From positions 30,104 through 94,103 of the forward strand of contig BQJJ01000014.1 of the NCBI GenBank assembly GCA_021604645.1: a DNA stretch of 64,000 nt, read 5' to 3'. The notes below the pieces were generated by a model. That model saw nothing but the letters and a program-made list of their open reading frames with translations. It had not been told where the DNA came from and made no database searches. A program made the position numbers and the translations under genes. Positions within the stretch are counted from its first letter, which is position 1; every line of letters begins with the position of its first letter. Origin of the DNA: Methyloligella sp. (GTDB lineage: Bacteria; Pseudomonadota; Alphaproteobacteria; Rhizobiales; HXMU1428-3). Below are positions 51,294 to 60,583 of this stretch, one piece after another.

Positions 51294-52205
51294 TTAACGT
51301 GCTAAAGCAATGTTTCCTGTTTTAGAGCCAGAGATCCGAAAACTTGCTAATTCAGCACTGGCTGTACCAATCATAATTGGAATAACAATTTTATAAGGAA
51401 CATACATTTTTGCCTTAGGCAGCGGAACGAGCCAAATCTCTAAACCCTTAGAATCCGCCATATAAGAAACAGCTTTGTTTTTTCTCTTATGTCCAGCAAT
51501 AGGTCTATATTTAGCACGGCAAACAAAAGCTGTTCTCGATTGACCATTTGAAAGTTGGGCATAAGCCTTACGCTTGAAACTCAAAGAGACATTAAAACGC
51601 TGACGACCATCAAAAATCTTGATACTGCGATTACAAGCCCTCGTGCCATCAGTAAGGCTTGGTGCTTTGTCAGTAAAGGCAAGCATAGCACTCAGTGGGT
51701 CAACAACATTTCTCAAATGAGATTTGTTGACAGAAATTCGTTTTGGATGAGGTCGATTAGGTGGCACAGCCTTAATCTTTTTAACGCCGTTTCTTGAAAA
51801 ATTCATACGTATTGCTTCAGCTTTTTTATCACTGCGAGCTGAAAAGGCGTAGATATTAGGACGTGGTTTATATCCGTATATATAACCATTACTGGCAACT
51901 GAGCTCTTCCACTTATAAAAGCCAAGAAAAGCTTTAAATTTAGCAGACCCTTGCATTTTATAGCGATTGCCTGATTGAGCAGATGCAAAATGAAATTTGC
52001 CACTCCCGACAGGAGCATTAATTTTGTAAACAGCCTGAACTGTCGTCTCACCGGCATGAGAGGCCGTCATTGTGAACGGAATGAGTGAAACAAGGAGTGA
52101 AATTGGAAGAGATTTAAGAAGTTTACTTGCAATCTTATCTCTATTTGAACTTTTCTTAACAGCGCCCCAATTGAAAACGTCAGTTCTCTTCAGACAATTT
52201 TTCAT
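51294..52205 (-). CDS. DUF3108 domain exported protein
   Basis: A 303 aa exported protein. Its first 45 residues include a membrane signal (LPISLLVSLIPFTMTASHA), followed by a DUF3108 beta domain: TVQAVYKINAPVGSG, GYKPRPNIYAFS, DPLSAMLAF and KMYVPYKIVIPIMIGTA. The family is thought to work in the outer envelope, and in Rhizobiales it lies divergent from rpmB, as here. Function unproven. Confidence 0.88.
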   Translation of the reverse strand: MKNCLKRTDVFNWGAVKKSSNRDKIASKLLKSLPISLLVSLIPFTMTASHAGETTVQAVYKINAPVGSGKFHFASAQSGNRYKMQGSAKFKAFLGFYKWKSSVASNGYIYGYKPRPNIYAFSARSDKKAEAIRMNFSRNGVKKIKAVPPNRPHPKRISVNKSHLRNVVDPLSAMLAFTDKAPSLTDGTRACNRSIKIFDGRQRFNVSLSFKRKAYAQLSNGQSRTAFVCRAKYRPIAGHKRKNKAVSYMADSKGLEIWLVPLPKAKMYVPYKIVIPIMIGTASAELASFRISGSKTGNIALAR

Positions 52206-53064
52206 AATATATTACCCAACCAAAAGCTGAACTCAGCCTATTACCATCACAAATCATTTATGAAACCTAATCAATCAAGACGAATTAATTAGCAAAAACG
52301 ATTATGGAACACTAAATCTTAAAATTTAAAAAACTTTACCAACAGTCCCACCTAAAAAATAAACCAAATCCAATTCGAGTTTACGGCAGTGAACCAAACG
52401 TTTTTAGGCTTTAAAAGAATCTATACGATGTTTAACAGCCCTAAAGCGTGATTTGGTCAAATATATGGCTATTTAAAATCATTAAACAGGCCATTTGTGA
52501 GTAAATAAAGTCATAAAAAGTTGATCTCTCACTCAAGTGTGCTTCAAATGAGCTAGTTAAAATCTCTTTTTCCATAAATACTTAACAATATTAAGAAGTA
52601 TAGACCTCTCATATGACAAGAACATTGAGCAGAATGAGGGACTTATTTATGAAAAAATTGCGAATGAGACACATTTCTGGAGGGAGCTGTTGAAAAGCTT
52701 TTGATAAAAATGACAAAATGGCTGCTGGAAACCCTTGACGGTGAGGGAAAAAGTGCATTATAAAGGGCCGCTTATGCACAAGAATATTTCTAATGCATAT
52801 ATTTTCTCAATAAGACATACCAAGCTTATTTGCTTTCGAAGTTCGTTTTTCGAAAAACTATGTCGTTTTAGGCTGCATCCATCACTTACTGGATCGCATA
52901 TAAACGAATTAAGCCCTTAATTGAGAATGAAGATAATTTTAAAAGCACAAATATCAGTGCGGCACTACTTTATTTTGACAAAGGAAACTTTTTAAAAGGG
53001 AAGTCTTTTTTAAAAGGTACCATTTCAAATAATAAGATAGTGCAAGTTTATAAGGATTTAAGAG
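52206..53064. other. Long rpmB upstream region
   Basis: About 860 bases between DUF3108 and rpmB. A sigma-70-type promoter is visible (next entry). A GTTTTTCGAAAAAC palindrome lies at 52845-52858, and CTTTTTAAAAGG is repeated at about 52988 and 53010. No gene with coding character. The distance from the promoter to rpmB leaves a leader of about 290 bases. Confidence 0.45.
52735..52763 (+). promoter_or_regulatory. Promoter candidate of rpmB
   Basis: TTGACG at 52735-52740, 17-base spacer, TTATAA at 52758-52763. It is a good vegetative match preceding a roughly 290-base untranslated leader to rpmB. Confidence 0.5.
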
Positions 53065-53358
53065 ATGTCACGGCGCTGTGAATTAACAGGCAAGGGAGTG
53101 CAGTCAGGCAATAATGTGAGCCATGCGCACAATAGAACTCGTCGTCGTTTTTTGCCAAATCTGTGCAATGTAAGCCTACAAAGCGAAAGCTTAGGCCGTA
53201 AATTCAACCTTCGTGTTAGTGCGCACGCACTTCGCTCAGTTGAACACCGCGGCGGATTAGATGAATTTCTAATCAAAGCTCGTAAAACAGAGCTTTCAAT
53301 TGCTGCACGTCGCATCAAACGCGAAATCGAAAAGAAAGCTGCAGCAGCAACTGCTTAA
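53065..53358 (+). CDS. rpmB: 50S ribosomal protein L28
   Basis: A 97 aa large-subunit protein. [25 protein letters not shown] (start and residues 2-25) and RRFLPNL are the family signature. The basic C-terminus [12 protein letters not shown] is of alphaproteobacterial length. AAGGA lies eight bases before the start codon. An intrinsic terminator follows. Confidence 0.97.
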   Translation: MSRRCELTGKGVQSGNNVSHAHNRTRRRFLPNLCNVSLQSESLGRKFNLRVSAHALRSVEHRGGLDEFLIKARKTELSIAARRIKREIEKKAAAATA

Positions 53359-53382
53359 GTAAGCTTTTTATGAAATGAAGTT

Positions 53383-53409
53383 AAGCCAGGCCTTCGCGCT
53401 TGGCTTTTT
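53383..53409 (+). terminator. Intrinsic terminator of rpmB
   Basis: AAGCCA-GGCCTTCGCGCT-TGGCTT followed by TTTC. It ends transcription 25 bases after the stop codon and immediately precedes the degraded PE copy 14. Confidence 0.75.
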
Positions 53410-53411
53410 CT

Positions 53412-53578
53412 GTTGCAACCCCAGTTGCCAGCACGGATGCTTAGGTGGCAACAGGACATGAGCAGTGCGGTTGCTGGTGAGCAATCTGAAGCACAGATAA
53501 GAGCTGCCCGGCGCTGGCGCTACCCCATCGGAGGGCTTTTCGCGTTTGACGCGAAAAAATAGTTCGTGAGAGAAAATA
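53412..53578 (+). repeat. PE element copy 14 (degraded, with ME insert)
   Basis: The 5' part is replaced by TTGCAACCCCAGTTGCCA and ME-like GGATGCTTAGG. ACAGGACATGAG is retained, followed by an ME (53465-53494, outer GTGC/GCAC), CTGCCCGGCGC-TGG-CGCT, CATCGGAGGGC, a new hairpin IV TTTTCGCGT-TTG-ACGCGAAAA, and AATAGTTCGTGAGAGA. The 3' half is recognisable. Confidence 0.65.
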
Positions 53579-53596
53579 TAACACTATTAAAAATAA

Positions 53597-54697
53597 TTAC
53601 TTCCAAGCAACTTTCCAGTTTTTAGGCAAAGCAAATTGCATCAATAACGTTCGCTGAAAGCCGTTGAAGTTATCATCAGAAAGCAGAGTAATAATCGTCT
53701 CACCTTTTTTATTGGTGTGGGCAGAGATGCCCTCCATATTATCAACCACATGGTCATGATTATTGGCTTCGAGCACAACCCGCCCTCGAATAGGCCGATT
53801 AGAAAACAATTCAGATTGCTTAACATAGCGTACACGAATATTGACTGTTAAGAATTTATAGCGTCGCTCGAGAAGTAGTAGGTCACCATTTGCAAGGCTG
53901 ACAGCGTCTGTAATGCGGTATTTATCAAGAGGAGGAGGTGTAAATCGGATCTTTCTGATTTTTCCTTTCTTTACAATCCAGCCAATAAAGTTTCTGTTCT
54001 TGTCCTTTTTTGACTGGGCAATTGCAACAAGCGCTCCTTTATTCTTTCCCCCCCTTAAAATCGCCATGGCTTCAAGACCAGCATTTCCTCGGAGCCGGCG
54101 GGTAATCGAAGGCAATTTCAAATAGCTTGGGGCAGAATTAATCCCGTTTTTGCCAATTGAAAATCGGCCGATACGGTGATTATCTTCAAATGAGATGAGA
54201 GCCTTCCCAAAAAATTTATCACTTCTTAATAGCGTTATGGCTTCAGCGTCCCTGTCTCGACCGCGTTTTAAAGGTTTGCCTTTGCTTGAAAGAAGCGGAC
54301 CAACCAAAGCTTCTTTGGGAGGTTTTAAATGTTTGGAGGCATACTCAAGCTCAAGCATGGCCCAAAAGCCCGCGTCAGATACAAGAGCAAGCTTGTTTCC
54401 TTTGTTTGAAATCGCCATACCAGATAATCCTCCCCAATAGGGAGAAGGAGAAGAAAGTGAAAACCCGTTTTTAAAAATCAAAGATCCAAAAATTTTACGC
54501 TCAGTTTCACCTCGCTTAAAGGAAACAGGACGCGCTTTTAAGGTGATTTTCTGGGGTGTAAGTTTCGTAACATCAGGCTTGGCACCGGCCATGGCAGACG
54601 GTGTCACGGCAAAAAGATGAAACAGGACAACCATGATGGACATCATAAAATAAGAAAAAAGAGGTGTCACAATTGAAATACGTCTCATTAAATTCAC
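53597..54697 (-). CDS. Esterase-like activity of phytase family protein
   Basis: A 366 aa exported protein (signal peptide about residues 13-38, ending PSAMA) of PF13449, a beta-propeller phytase-like fold. Blocks visible are WGGLSGMAIS, VSDAGFWAM, DAEAITLL, GNAGLEAMAIL, and DNMEGISAHTNKKGETIITLLSDDNF. Its position between rpmB and cobT is conserved in Rhizobiales. Actual substrate unknown. Confidence 0.9.
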   Translation of the reverse strand: MNLMRRISIVTPLFSYFMMSIMVVLFHLFAVTPSAMAGAKPDVTKLTPQKITLKARPVSFKRGETERKIFGSLIFKNGFSLSSPSPYWGGLSGMAISNKGNKLALVSDAGFWAMLELEYASKHLKPPKEALVGPLLSSKGKPLKRGRDRDAEAITLLRSDKFFGKALISFEDNHRIGRFSIGKNGINSAPSYLKLPSITRRLRGNAGLEAMAILRGGKNKGALVAIAQSKKDKNRNFIGWIVKKGKIRKIRFTPPPLDKYRITDAVSLANGDLLLLERRYKFLTVNIRVRYVKQSELFSNRPIRGRVVLEANNHDHVVDNMEGISAHTNKKGETIITLLSDDNFNGFQRTLLMQFALPKNWKVAWK

Positions 54698-54914
54698 ATC
54701 TCCATAGCGTAGCTAATCATTCTTTGTCAGTTATGAGTCTAGGGCCTAAACAAAACATCCCAAATATACAAATAGGGCCAAATATATAAATAAGTAATGA
54801 CACCTTTAAGGCAATCAGTTGATTGCTAATTATATTGAAGGAAACGGACCAGGCAAGAGAGACAAAGAATAACCAACACTCAAATCTAAAGTACTCTAGA
54901 AAGTAAAACCCGCT

Positions 54915-55148
54915 ACCCGAAGAAGGAGCTCAGCCCTTTTCGGGCTGAGGAACATGACGAAGCACCAGACCGCAGACCGGTATCTAGCACACACAGTGCG
55001 GATGCAATGGGCATCTGAAGCGCCACACAGTGCGGATGCGTAGTGGGCATCTGAAGCACCACACAGTGCGGATGCATAGTGGGCATCTGAAGCACCACAA
55101 AAAATGTAGGCCCATGAGCTTCAGCTAATGGAATAGCCGTGAGAGAAA
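54915..55148 (+). repeat. PE element copy 15 with three tandem ME units
   Basis: 5' box CCGAAGAAGGAG. Hairpin I CTCAGCCC-TTTTC-GGGCTGAG, GAACAT, decayed hairpins II/III, then three ME hairpins in tandem at 54996-55023, 55030-55059 and 55066-55095. Their period is about 36 bases and their outer arms are GTGC/GCAC (the first has GTGC/GCGC). TAGGC follows, hairpin IV CCATGAGCT-TC-AGCTAATGG (one mismatch), and AATAGCCGTGAGAGAAA. Both neighbouring genes are on the minus strand. Confidence 0.85.
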
Positions 55149-55184
55149 TAAAACCGACAACTGAAGTGCCACTAACAAACAAAA

Positions 55185-57035
55185 CTATTTCTTTTTTACT
55201 TTTTCATCAAAAAGCTCTGTGAGCTTATCAATCATTGCACCCGCCAAATCCTCAGCATCTGTGATGGTTACAGCCCGTTTATAATAACGTGTCACATCAT
55301 GGCCAATGCCAATTGCAATCAACTCAACTTTTGAGCGGTCTTCAATTTCTGCAATTACATTGCGCAAGTGCTGTTCGAGGAAATTGCCAGGGTTGACGCT
55401 TAAAGTTGAATCATCAACAGGCGCACCATCAGAAATAACCATCAGGATGCGTCGTTGTTCAGGCCGCGCCAATAAACGCTTGTGAGCCCAAGTGAGCGCT
55501 TCACCATCAATGTTTTCTTTGAGCAAGCCTTCACGCATCATCAGGCCCAAATTATTGCGAACTCGGCGCCACGGGCTATCGGCTGTTTTATAAACAATAT
55601 GCCGAATATCATTTAATCGACCAGGTTGGCCAGGTTTACCGGCCTCTTCCCAAGCGCCGCGCGCTTCGCCGCCCTTCCAGGCTTTTGTCGTAAAGCCTAA
55701 AATTTCAACCTTCACACCACAGCGCTCTAGTGTGCGTGCAAAAATATCAGCGCAACTCGCCGCGATCATAATAGGCCGGCCACGCATCGAGCCAGAATTA
55801 TCGATTAAGAGTGTTACAACAGTATCACGAAACTCTGTGTCAGCCTCTTGGCGAAATGAAAGAGGAGAGAGAGGATCGGTTACCACCCGAGAAAGGCGCG
55901 CTGCATCCAAGGTCCCTTCTTCTAAATCGAATTCCCAGGCTCTGTTTTGTTGAGCCAATAATTTTCGTTGTAATTTATTGGCAAGACGAGAGACAGCCCT
56001 GTTTAAGGTTTCTAACTGCCGGTCGAGTAAAGTGCGGAGCCGGTCTAGCTCACTAGGCTGAGCCAAATCTTCAGCTGTGACAACTTCGTCAAAACGTTTT
56101 GTATAAATTTTGTAACCAAAAGCTTCAGGCACTTCTAGAACTGAAAAATTAGGAAGAGCAGCTTGTTCTTGCGCTGGGTTAGTCTGTTGTTCAGCTTCCC
56201 CATCACCCATGGAATTGTCGTTAAAATCCGTATCTTCGCGATCATCACCTTCGCTATCATCAGATGGATCCGCCTCCCCTTCTGAACTATCTTCATCAGG
56301 AAGACCCCCATCTTGGTCTTCAAGCATGTCGTTCTCATCTTCGCTGATCGTTTCGTTTTCAGACTCTCCTTCATTGGAACCAGGTTTTTCAGTGCCAGCA
56401 TCTATGTTCAGGGATTTTAAGAGATTGATCACTTCTGAGGAATAAGCATCTTGGTCATGGATAACATCTAATAAAGATGAAAAAAGATTTTCCGAATTTT
56501 TGCTTAATTCTTCACGCCAATGTTTTGCGACGTCCTGTGCTTTTCCAACAAGTGGTCTATCGAGCATGGCTTCGCGCGCCAATAAGCTAAGGGCCGTGTG
56601 AAGAGGTACATCCTCAGTACTAAAAACGGGATTAACATATTGTGTTTGGAGTTCTTTTTGCTGGCGAGCCCATAAATTTTCTTCCATACCAGCCATGCGC
56701 TGAGAGCCAACCATTTCATAGCGGACTTCTTCCAAAGCATCATAAATCATTTTAGCTTCAGCATCATAAGGCGCGCGCTTTTGATGTGCACTAGCATCAT
56801 GACAACTGGCCTTCAGGCTAAGGCTGTCTGTCATTCCGCGCATGACCTGAACGTCAGTGTATGTTGGCTTTAAAGGTAAGTCAGGAATTAAAGCAGTGTT
56901 ACCAGTCATAGTCGGGCCATCTTGGCCAAACGTCATCTGCAATTCGTCATTACCCGAAACTGCGCGTGCGCAGCCTTTCAGGGCTTCACGAAATTTTTCT
57001 TTCGCAGTATTGTTCTGATTTGTAGACGATGGCAT
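55185..57035 (-). CDS. cobT: Aerobic cobaltochelatase subunit CobT
   Basis: VWA-domain subunit of the CobNST complex that inserts cobalt into hydrogenobyrinic acid diamide. The 616 aa protein has a helical N-terminus, an acidic middle (residues about 210-275, rich in Asp/Glu/Ser), and a C-terminal VWA domain with [15 protein letters not shown] near residue 413 and [11 protein letters not shown] near 535. It is translated together with cobS, from which three ME hairpins separate it. cobN is not in the window. Confidence 0.95.
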   Translation of the reverse strand: MPSSTNQNNTAKEKFREALKGCARAVSGNDELQMTFGQDGPTMTGNTALIPDLPLKPTYTDVQVMRGMTDSLSLKASCHDASAHQKRAPYDAEAKMIYDALEEVRYEMVGSQRMAGMEENLWARQQKELQTQYVNPVFSTEDVPLHTALSLLAREAMLDRPLVGKAQDVAKHWREELSKNSENLFSSLLDVIHDQDAYSSEVINLLKSLNIDAGTEKPGSNEGESENETISEDENDMLEDQDGGLPDEDSSEGEADPSDDSEGDDREDTDFNDNSMGDGEAEQQTNPAQEQAALPNFSVLEVPEAFGYKIYTKRFDEVVTAEDLAQPSELDRLRTLLDRQLETLNRAVSRLANKLQRKLLAQQNRAWEFDLEEGTLDAARLSRVVTDPLSPLSFRQEADTEFRDTVVTLLIDNSGSMRGRPIMIAASCADIFARTLERCGVKVEILGFTTKAWKGGEARGAWEEAGKPGQPGRLNDIRHIVYKTADSPWRRVRNNLGLMMREGLLKENIDGEALTWAHKRLLARPEQRRILMVISDGAPVDDSTLSVNPGNFLEQHLRNVIAEIEDRSKVELIAIGIGHDVTRYYKRAVTITDAEDLAGAMIDKLTELFDEKVKKK

Positions 57036-57087
57036 TAATCAATCATCCTAACTGAAGAGCAACAAAAATCCTTCGGTGCTTTTTTTC

Positions 57088-57119
57088 GGGCCGGTTTCTG
57101 GTGGGAAACCTGAAGGCCC
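57088..57119 (+). repeat. ME hairpin with GGGCC outer and GGTTTC inner arms
   Basis: GGGCC-GGTTTC-TGGTGG-GAAACC-TGAA-GGCCC. Both tiers differ from the common form at paired positions, the clearest double compensatory change in the ME family. It lies on the plus strand inside the minus-strand cobS-cobT unit. Confidence 0.8.
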
Positions 57120-57149
57120 ATAAAAGAAGCCATCTGAAGGAGCATTACA

Positions 57150-57179
57150 GCGCGGATGCTTTGTGGGCATCTGAAGCGC
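57150..57179 (+). repeat. ME hairpin, GGATGC type
   Basis: GCGC-GGATGC-TTTGTGG-GCATCT-GAA-GCGC, both tiers paired. A remnant CATCTGAAGGAGC lies just upstream at 57131. Confidence 0.75.
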
Positions 57180-57189
57180 AGGTAAATTG

Positions 57190-57216
57190 CGACGGTTGCT
57201 GGTGGGCAACCGAAGG
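57190..57216 (+). repeat. ME hairpin, third copy in the cobS-cobT gap
   Basis: GAC-GGTTGC-TGGTGG-GCAACC-GAAGG: inner tier perfect, outer tier decayed. Confidence 0.65.
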
Positions 57217-57231
57217 AGCACTAAAAAGTGC

Positions 57232-58224
57232 TTAACTTAAAGCTAAACTTGATGTTGATTGCGGAAGGTCTTCATCAAAACATCTCTGATAAAATTCAGC
57301 AACAAGACCTTTCTCAAGCTCATCACATTTATTCAAAAAGCTAAGTTGGAAAGCAACGCCAATATCCTCAAAAATAGCTGCGTTTTCAGCCCACGTAATC
57401 ACCGTCCGAGGGCTCATCACTGTTGAAAGGTCGCCATTCATAAGCGCACTTCTTGTCAAATCAGCCACTCTAACCATTTTGGAAATATCATCTGAACCAG
57501 TTTCAGTCGAAGCGAGGTCCTTGACTTTGGATTTTACAATCTCAACTTCATCGTCGTGCGGCAAATAGTTGAGGCTGGCGACAATCGACCAACGGTCCAT
57601 TTGGCCTTGGTTGATTTGTTGCGTGCCATGATAAAGGCCAGAGGTGTCACCAAGACCAATTGTATTGGTCGTCGCAAACAAACGGAACGCTGGATGCGGG
57701 CGAATAACCTTGCTTTGGTCAAGCAAAGTGAGCTTGCCGGAAACTTCTAAAACCCGTTGAATAACAAACATCACATCAGCACGGCCCGCATCATATTCAT
57801 CAAACACCAGAGCGGTATTTGATTGTAGCGCATAAGGTAAAATGCCTTCTTTAAATTCTGTAATTTGTTTGCCGTCTTTAAGAACAATCGCGTCCTTACC
57901 AACCAAGTCAATCCGGCTCACATGACTATCAAGATTAACCCGCACACAAGGCCAGTTTAAGCGAGCAGCAACTTGCTCAATATGTGTAGACTTACCCGTA
58001 CCATGATACCCTTGCACCATGACGCGGCGATTATGTTTAAAACCGGCTAAAATCGCGAGTGTCACTTCACGGTTAAAAAGATAATCTTCATCAACTTCAG
58101 GAACATGTGTATTCGGTTCGCGAAAAGCTGGCACCTTTAGATTACTTTTAAAACCAAAAAGGTCTTCAACTGAAACTTCACTATCAGGCATCATTTCTTC
58201 AGCAGGGATATTCATAGCGGTCAT
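57232..58224 (-). CDS. cobS: Aerobic cobaltochelatase subunit CobS
   Basis: AAA+ ATPase subunit of CobNST. The 330 aa protein has Walker [10 protein letters not shown] at about residues 73-81, Walker [14 protein letters not shown] and the sensor FATTNTIG. The N-terminal [10 protein letters not shown] is typical. The start is at 58224, with Met4 as alternative. It precedes cobT by 196 bases that hold only ME hairpins. Confidence 0.96.
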   Translation of the reverse strand: MTAMNIPAEEMMPDSEVSVEDLFGFKSNLKVPAFREPNTHVPEVDEDYLFNREVTLAILAGFKHNRRVMVQGYHGTGKSTHIEQVAARLNWPCVRVNLDSHVSRIDLVGKDAIVLKDGKQITEFKEGILPYALQSNTALVFDEYDAGRADVMFVIQRVLEVSGKLTLLDQSKVIRPHPAFRLFATTNTIGLGDTSGLYHGTQQINQGQMDRWSIVASLNYLPHDDEVEIVKSKVKDLASTETGSDDISKMVRVADLTRSALMNGDLSTVMSPRTVITWAENAAIFEDIGVAFQLSFLNKCDELEKGLVAEFYQRCFDEDLPQSTSSLALS

Positions 58225-58419
58225 TTAACAAAAGTCCATTTCTTGAGCTAACCATTTAGGGTTGAAACCCTAGCTTCTTAAATTTTTATTTCTTCAAAAG
58301 ATCTGTATTTATAGATCACTCTACAGAAAATTATCAACTCTTTGAGCTTAATTTTACAGAGAAAGTACTTTCACAATGAGATAAGGAAAAGCTAATCAAA
58401 AGTTGAGATAAGATTTTAC

Positions 58420-59007
58420 TTAAACCATCCCAACTTTTTTCAAATAGTTATAAGCATTGATCACTTCGGCCAGTTTCTCTTCAGAATTGCGATCCCCCCC
58501 ATTCAAGTCAGGGTGGTGCCGTTTGACAAGTTCTTTGTAGCGGGTCTTGATATCATCCTTAGAGGCACTTGCTGGTAAGCCAAGGTCATCAAGAGATTTA
58601 CGCTCCATATTGCGAAGGCGTCGGCCACCAGCGGTCTTGGGCGCTGTATCAGCTTCATCTTCATCAATAAAGTTTAATGGGTCATGGATAGAGCGTTGGC
58701 CTTTCTTGAGAGCTTCTTTCTCTTTGAAGGCCCAAGTAGGACGATGCCCAGTTGCATTTTCCTTTTGATAATCGACAATATCATCAGCATCCATGCCAAC
58801 GAAATAGTTATATTTCTTATTATATTCGCGCACATGATGTTGGCAAAAAAGGTAATATTCACCTTCCTTGTCGCGCCCTTTCGGGGCAGGAAATTTGCCA
58901 GGTCTCTCGCAACTGCGCCAGTTACACTTAGCGCCTTCTTCTTGGCGAGAGCGGTCATCTTCAGGCTTAACACGAATAGAATCAAAATATTTAGATGTGA
59001 GTTTCAT
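58420..59007 (-). CDS. J-domain protein next to cobS
   Basis: A 195 aa protein with a C-terminal J domain (about residues 138-195), including the HPD signature in VKRHHPDLNGGD. An N-terminal part of unknown fold contains C-x4-C (KCNWRSCERPG) and FCQHHVREYN, possibly zinc-binding. C-terminal J placement beside cobS and bolA is conserved in Rhizobiales. It would recruit DnaK to a client, possibly the cobaltochelatase. Confidence 0.92.
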   Translation of the reverse strand: MKLTSKYFDSIRVKPEDDRSRQEEGAKCNWRSCERPGKFPAPKGRDKEGEYYLFCQHHVREYNKKYNYFVGMDADDIVDYQKENATGHRPTWAFKEKEALKKGQRSIHDPLNFIDEDEADTAPKTAGGRRLRNMERKSLDDLGLPASASKDDIKTRYKELVKRHHPDLNGGDRNSEEKLAEVINAYNYLKKVGMV

Positions 59008-59561
59008 AAAAACCTATATATCTGGTTGTCTAAATTTTCGTACGTTAAAAACACAAGAACCAACTTTATAAAATAAAATTTTGGCCAGAGCTTGGTACAT
59101 AACCCAGAGCTTCGCACTTAACAAAGGGCTTGGTACTAGTAAAGAGCTTGAATAAAGATTAAAGAGCGCTCAAAATTTTAGTTCTTGGGACATCACTCAG
59201 TCATAGTCTTTACAGCTACTGAGGCAATGCCTCAGCCAAAAATCAGTAGATCAGTTCTAACAGTGATCATTTTCAAATAGTGTGTTATCTAGTTCACAAA
59301 TGAAAAACCCATGGTTCGTAAATATGGAACGTAAATAGGAACCGCGGGTATGACCTGTGAGCAGGAATTCAGAATTAAACTTTATCATTCGAGATTATTT
59401 TACCACAAAAGCGGGTAGTTTCAGTCTCAAAGGGCGTCGCACTATAGCTTAATTTTGCTGATCCGAAAACAAAAGAACGAAACAAAACTTATTTTTTTGA
59501 AGTTTGAACTCAAATAAACTACCTGCCGAGAGTTTAGGCTCAACAGTTTAGGAAAGAAAAA
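59008..59561. other. Divergent intergenic region
   Basis: About 550 bases between the J-protein and bolA. A perfect CTGAGGCAATGCCTCAG palindrome lies at 59219-59235 with no T-tract. AGAGCTTGGTAC and GGGCTTGGTAC-like repeats occur around 59088-59150. No gene seen. Confidence 0.45.
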
Positions 59562-59846
59562 ATGTCAGCCAATCACTCAGACCAGGACTCTGTTGTCGAT
59601 ATCATTACTCGTAAATTAGAAAAAGCCCTGGCACCAAAGTCATTAGAAGTCATTAATGAAAGCCATCTACATTCTGGTCATGCAGGTTCGCCTGGAACAG
59701 GAGAAAGTCATTTCCGAGTGAAAGTGACCTCAAGTGACTTTGCAGATAAATCGAGGCTACAAATTCATCAAACAATCAATAAAATTTTAGCAGAAGAGCT
59801 AAAAGGGAAAATTCACGCACTGGCGATTGAGGCAAAAGCACCCTAA
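59562..59846 (+). CDS. BolA family protein
   Basis: A 94 aa BolA/IbaG-like protein: IITRKLEKALAPKSLEVIN, the conserved His and Gly of HAGSPGTGESHFRVKV, and the LxxEELKGKIHALAI helix. BolA proteins pair with monothiol glutaredoxins in iron-sulfur and iron signalling. A hairpin terminator follows at 59869. Confidence 0.94.
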   Translation: MSANHSDQDSVVDIITRKLEKALAPKSLEVINESHLHSGHAGSPGTGESHFRVKVTSSDFADKSRLQIHQTINKILAEELKGKIHALAIEAKAP

Positions 59847-59868
59847 AATCGCAAGATATCTTGATAGC

Positions 59869-59895
59869 GCTGAAATCCAGAATTTTCAGCTTTTA
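59869..59895 (+). terminator. Terminator of bolA
   Basis: GCTGAAA and TTTCAGC form a 7 bp stem followed by TTTTAT. Confidence 0.7.
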
Positions 59896-60100
59896 TCGGG
59901 GGCTGAAAAATCCATAAATTACCTAAAAGGCGAGTATTTTGCCTGAAAAACAAAATATTTGTAAAATTCGAAAATTAAATCGCGACAAATCACCTAAAAG
60001 CAGGGTCGAGCGCTTGACAGCAGAAAATGGCAAGACTATGGTCCAGCGCGCTGAGGGAGCTGTGATCAGACATGATCAAAGACCTGAAAATGAGGTATCA

Positions 60101-60460
60101 ATGCCATCTCCATCTGACCAAGATGAAAAAAGCACCAAAAAGGGAGATAAAACCCTTGAGGACAGATTTGGTCAGCTAAAGGATCAAATGGATACCATCC
60201 AAGAAAGTAAGGCAAATGAAACGCCTGAACGGGATGGAAACGCCATAGGTAAAGCTATGCGTATGGGTACCGAATTTGTGGTTTCAGTTCTTGTTGGCGC
60301 ATTTTTAGGATGGCAATTTGATACGTGGTTTGATACGAAGCCACTATGGCTCATTCTATTTATGCTATTTGGCTTTGGCGCTGGTGTGAATAATGTCTTG
60401 CGACTAGCTAAAAAAGAACAAGAAGCTGGTTTGATGGATGAAAAGGATCAAGGCCAGTAA
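60101..60460 (+). CDS. atpI: ATP synthase protein I
   Basis: A 119 aa accessory membrane protein for assembly of the ATP synthase c-ring. An N-terminal charged helix is followed by FVVSVLVGAFLGWQFDTWF and LWLILFMLFGFGAGVNNVLRL, the two AtpI helices. Start chosen at 60101 (MPSPSDQDEK) with TGAGG eight bases before; the ORF runs upstream to a TTG at 59939, which would add a 54-residue basic extension. First gene of the F0 operon. Confidence 0.88.
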   Translation: MPSPSDQDEKSTKKGDKTLEDRFGQLKDQMDTIQESKANETPERDGNAIGKAMRMGTEFVVSVLVGAFLGWQFDTWFDTKPLWLILFMLFGFGAGVNNVLRLAKKEQEAGLMDEKDQGQ

Positions 60461-60528
60461 ATCTCAGTGGCAAATTATGCACCTGAGGCACAAATTAAAG
60501 ATATAGTTGCTTTTGCGGATGTTTGTTT

Positions 60529-60552
60529 GCAGTTTCTGGTAGGAAACTGAAG
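60529..60552 (+). repeat. ME hairpin, AGTTTC type
   Basis: GC-AGTTTC-TGGTAG-GAAACT-GAA-GC, fully paired with a unique inner arm. A partial GCGGATGTTTG just upstream looks like the broken start of another copy. Confidence 0.65.
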
Positions 60553-60583
60553 CCATACTTAAAAGATAACTGAAGAATAATAT

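Noticed and set aside
54996..55095. A short CRISPR-like array (three near-identical units of about 30 bases at a 36-base period).
   Set aside because: The intervals are only 6-7 bases and nearly identical, not unique spacers; each unit is the ME hairpin found singly elsewhere; no cas genes are present.
3797..55148. PE elements as group II intron remnants, insertion sequences or MITEs of a DNA transposon.
   Set aside because: No terminal inverted repeats, no target-site duplications that I can see, no GUGYG intron start and no domain V; no transposase or reverse transcriptase gene in the window.
3797..55148. PE as a known ribozyme or riboswitch.
   Set aside because: I find no hammerhead core (CTGATGA with GAAA), no twister or HDV pattern, and the copies occur in both sense and antisense relation to unrelated genes, which does not fit a metabolite switch.
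54913..55182. A minus-strand ORF with repeated VVLQMPTTHPHC peptide.
   Set aside because: The repeat peptide is the translated antisense of the three tandem ME hairpins in PE copy 15; no ribosome site.
59939..60100. Extending atpI to the TTG at 59939.
   Set aside because: It would add a basic 54-residue head not usual in AtpI; the ATG at 60101 has a better ribosome site. Left open as a possibility.
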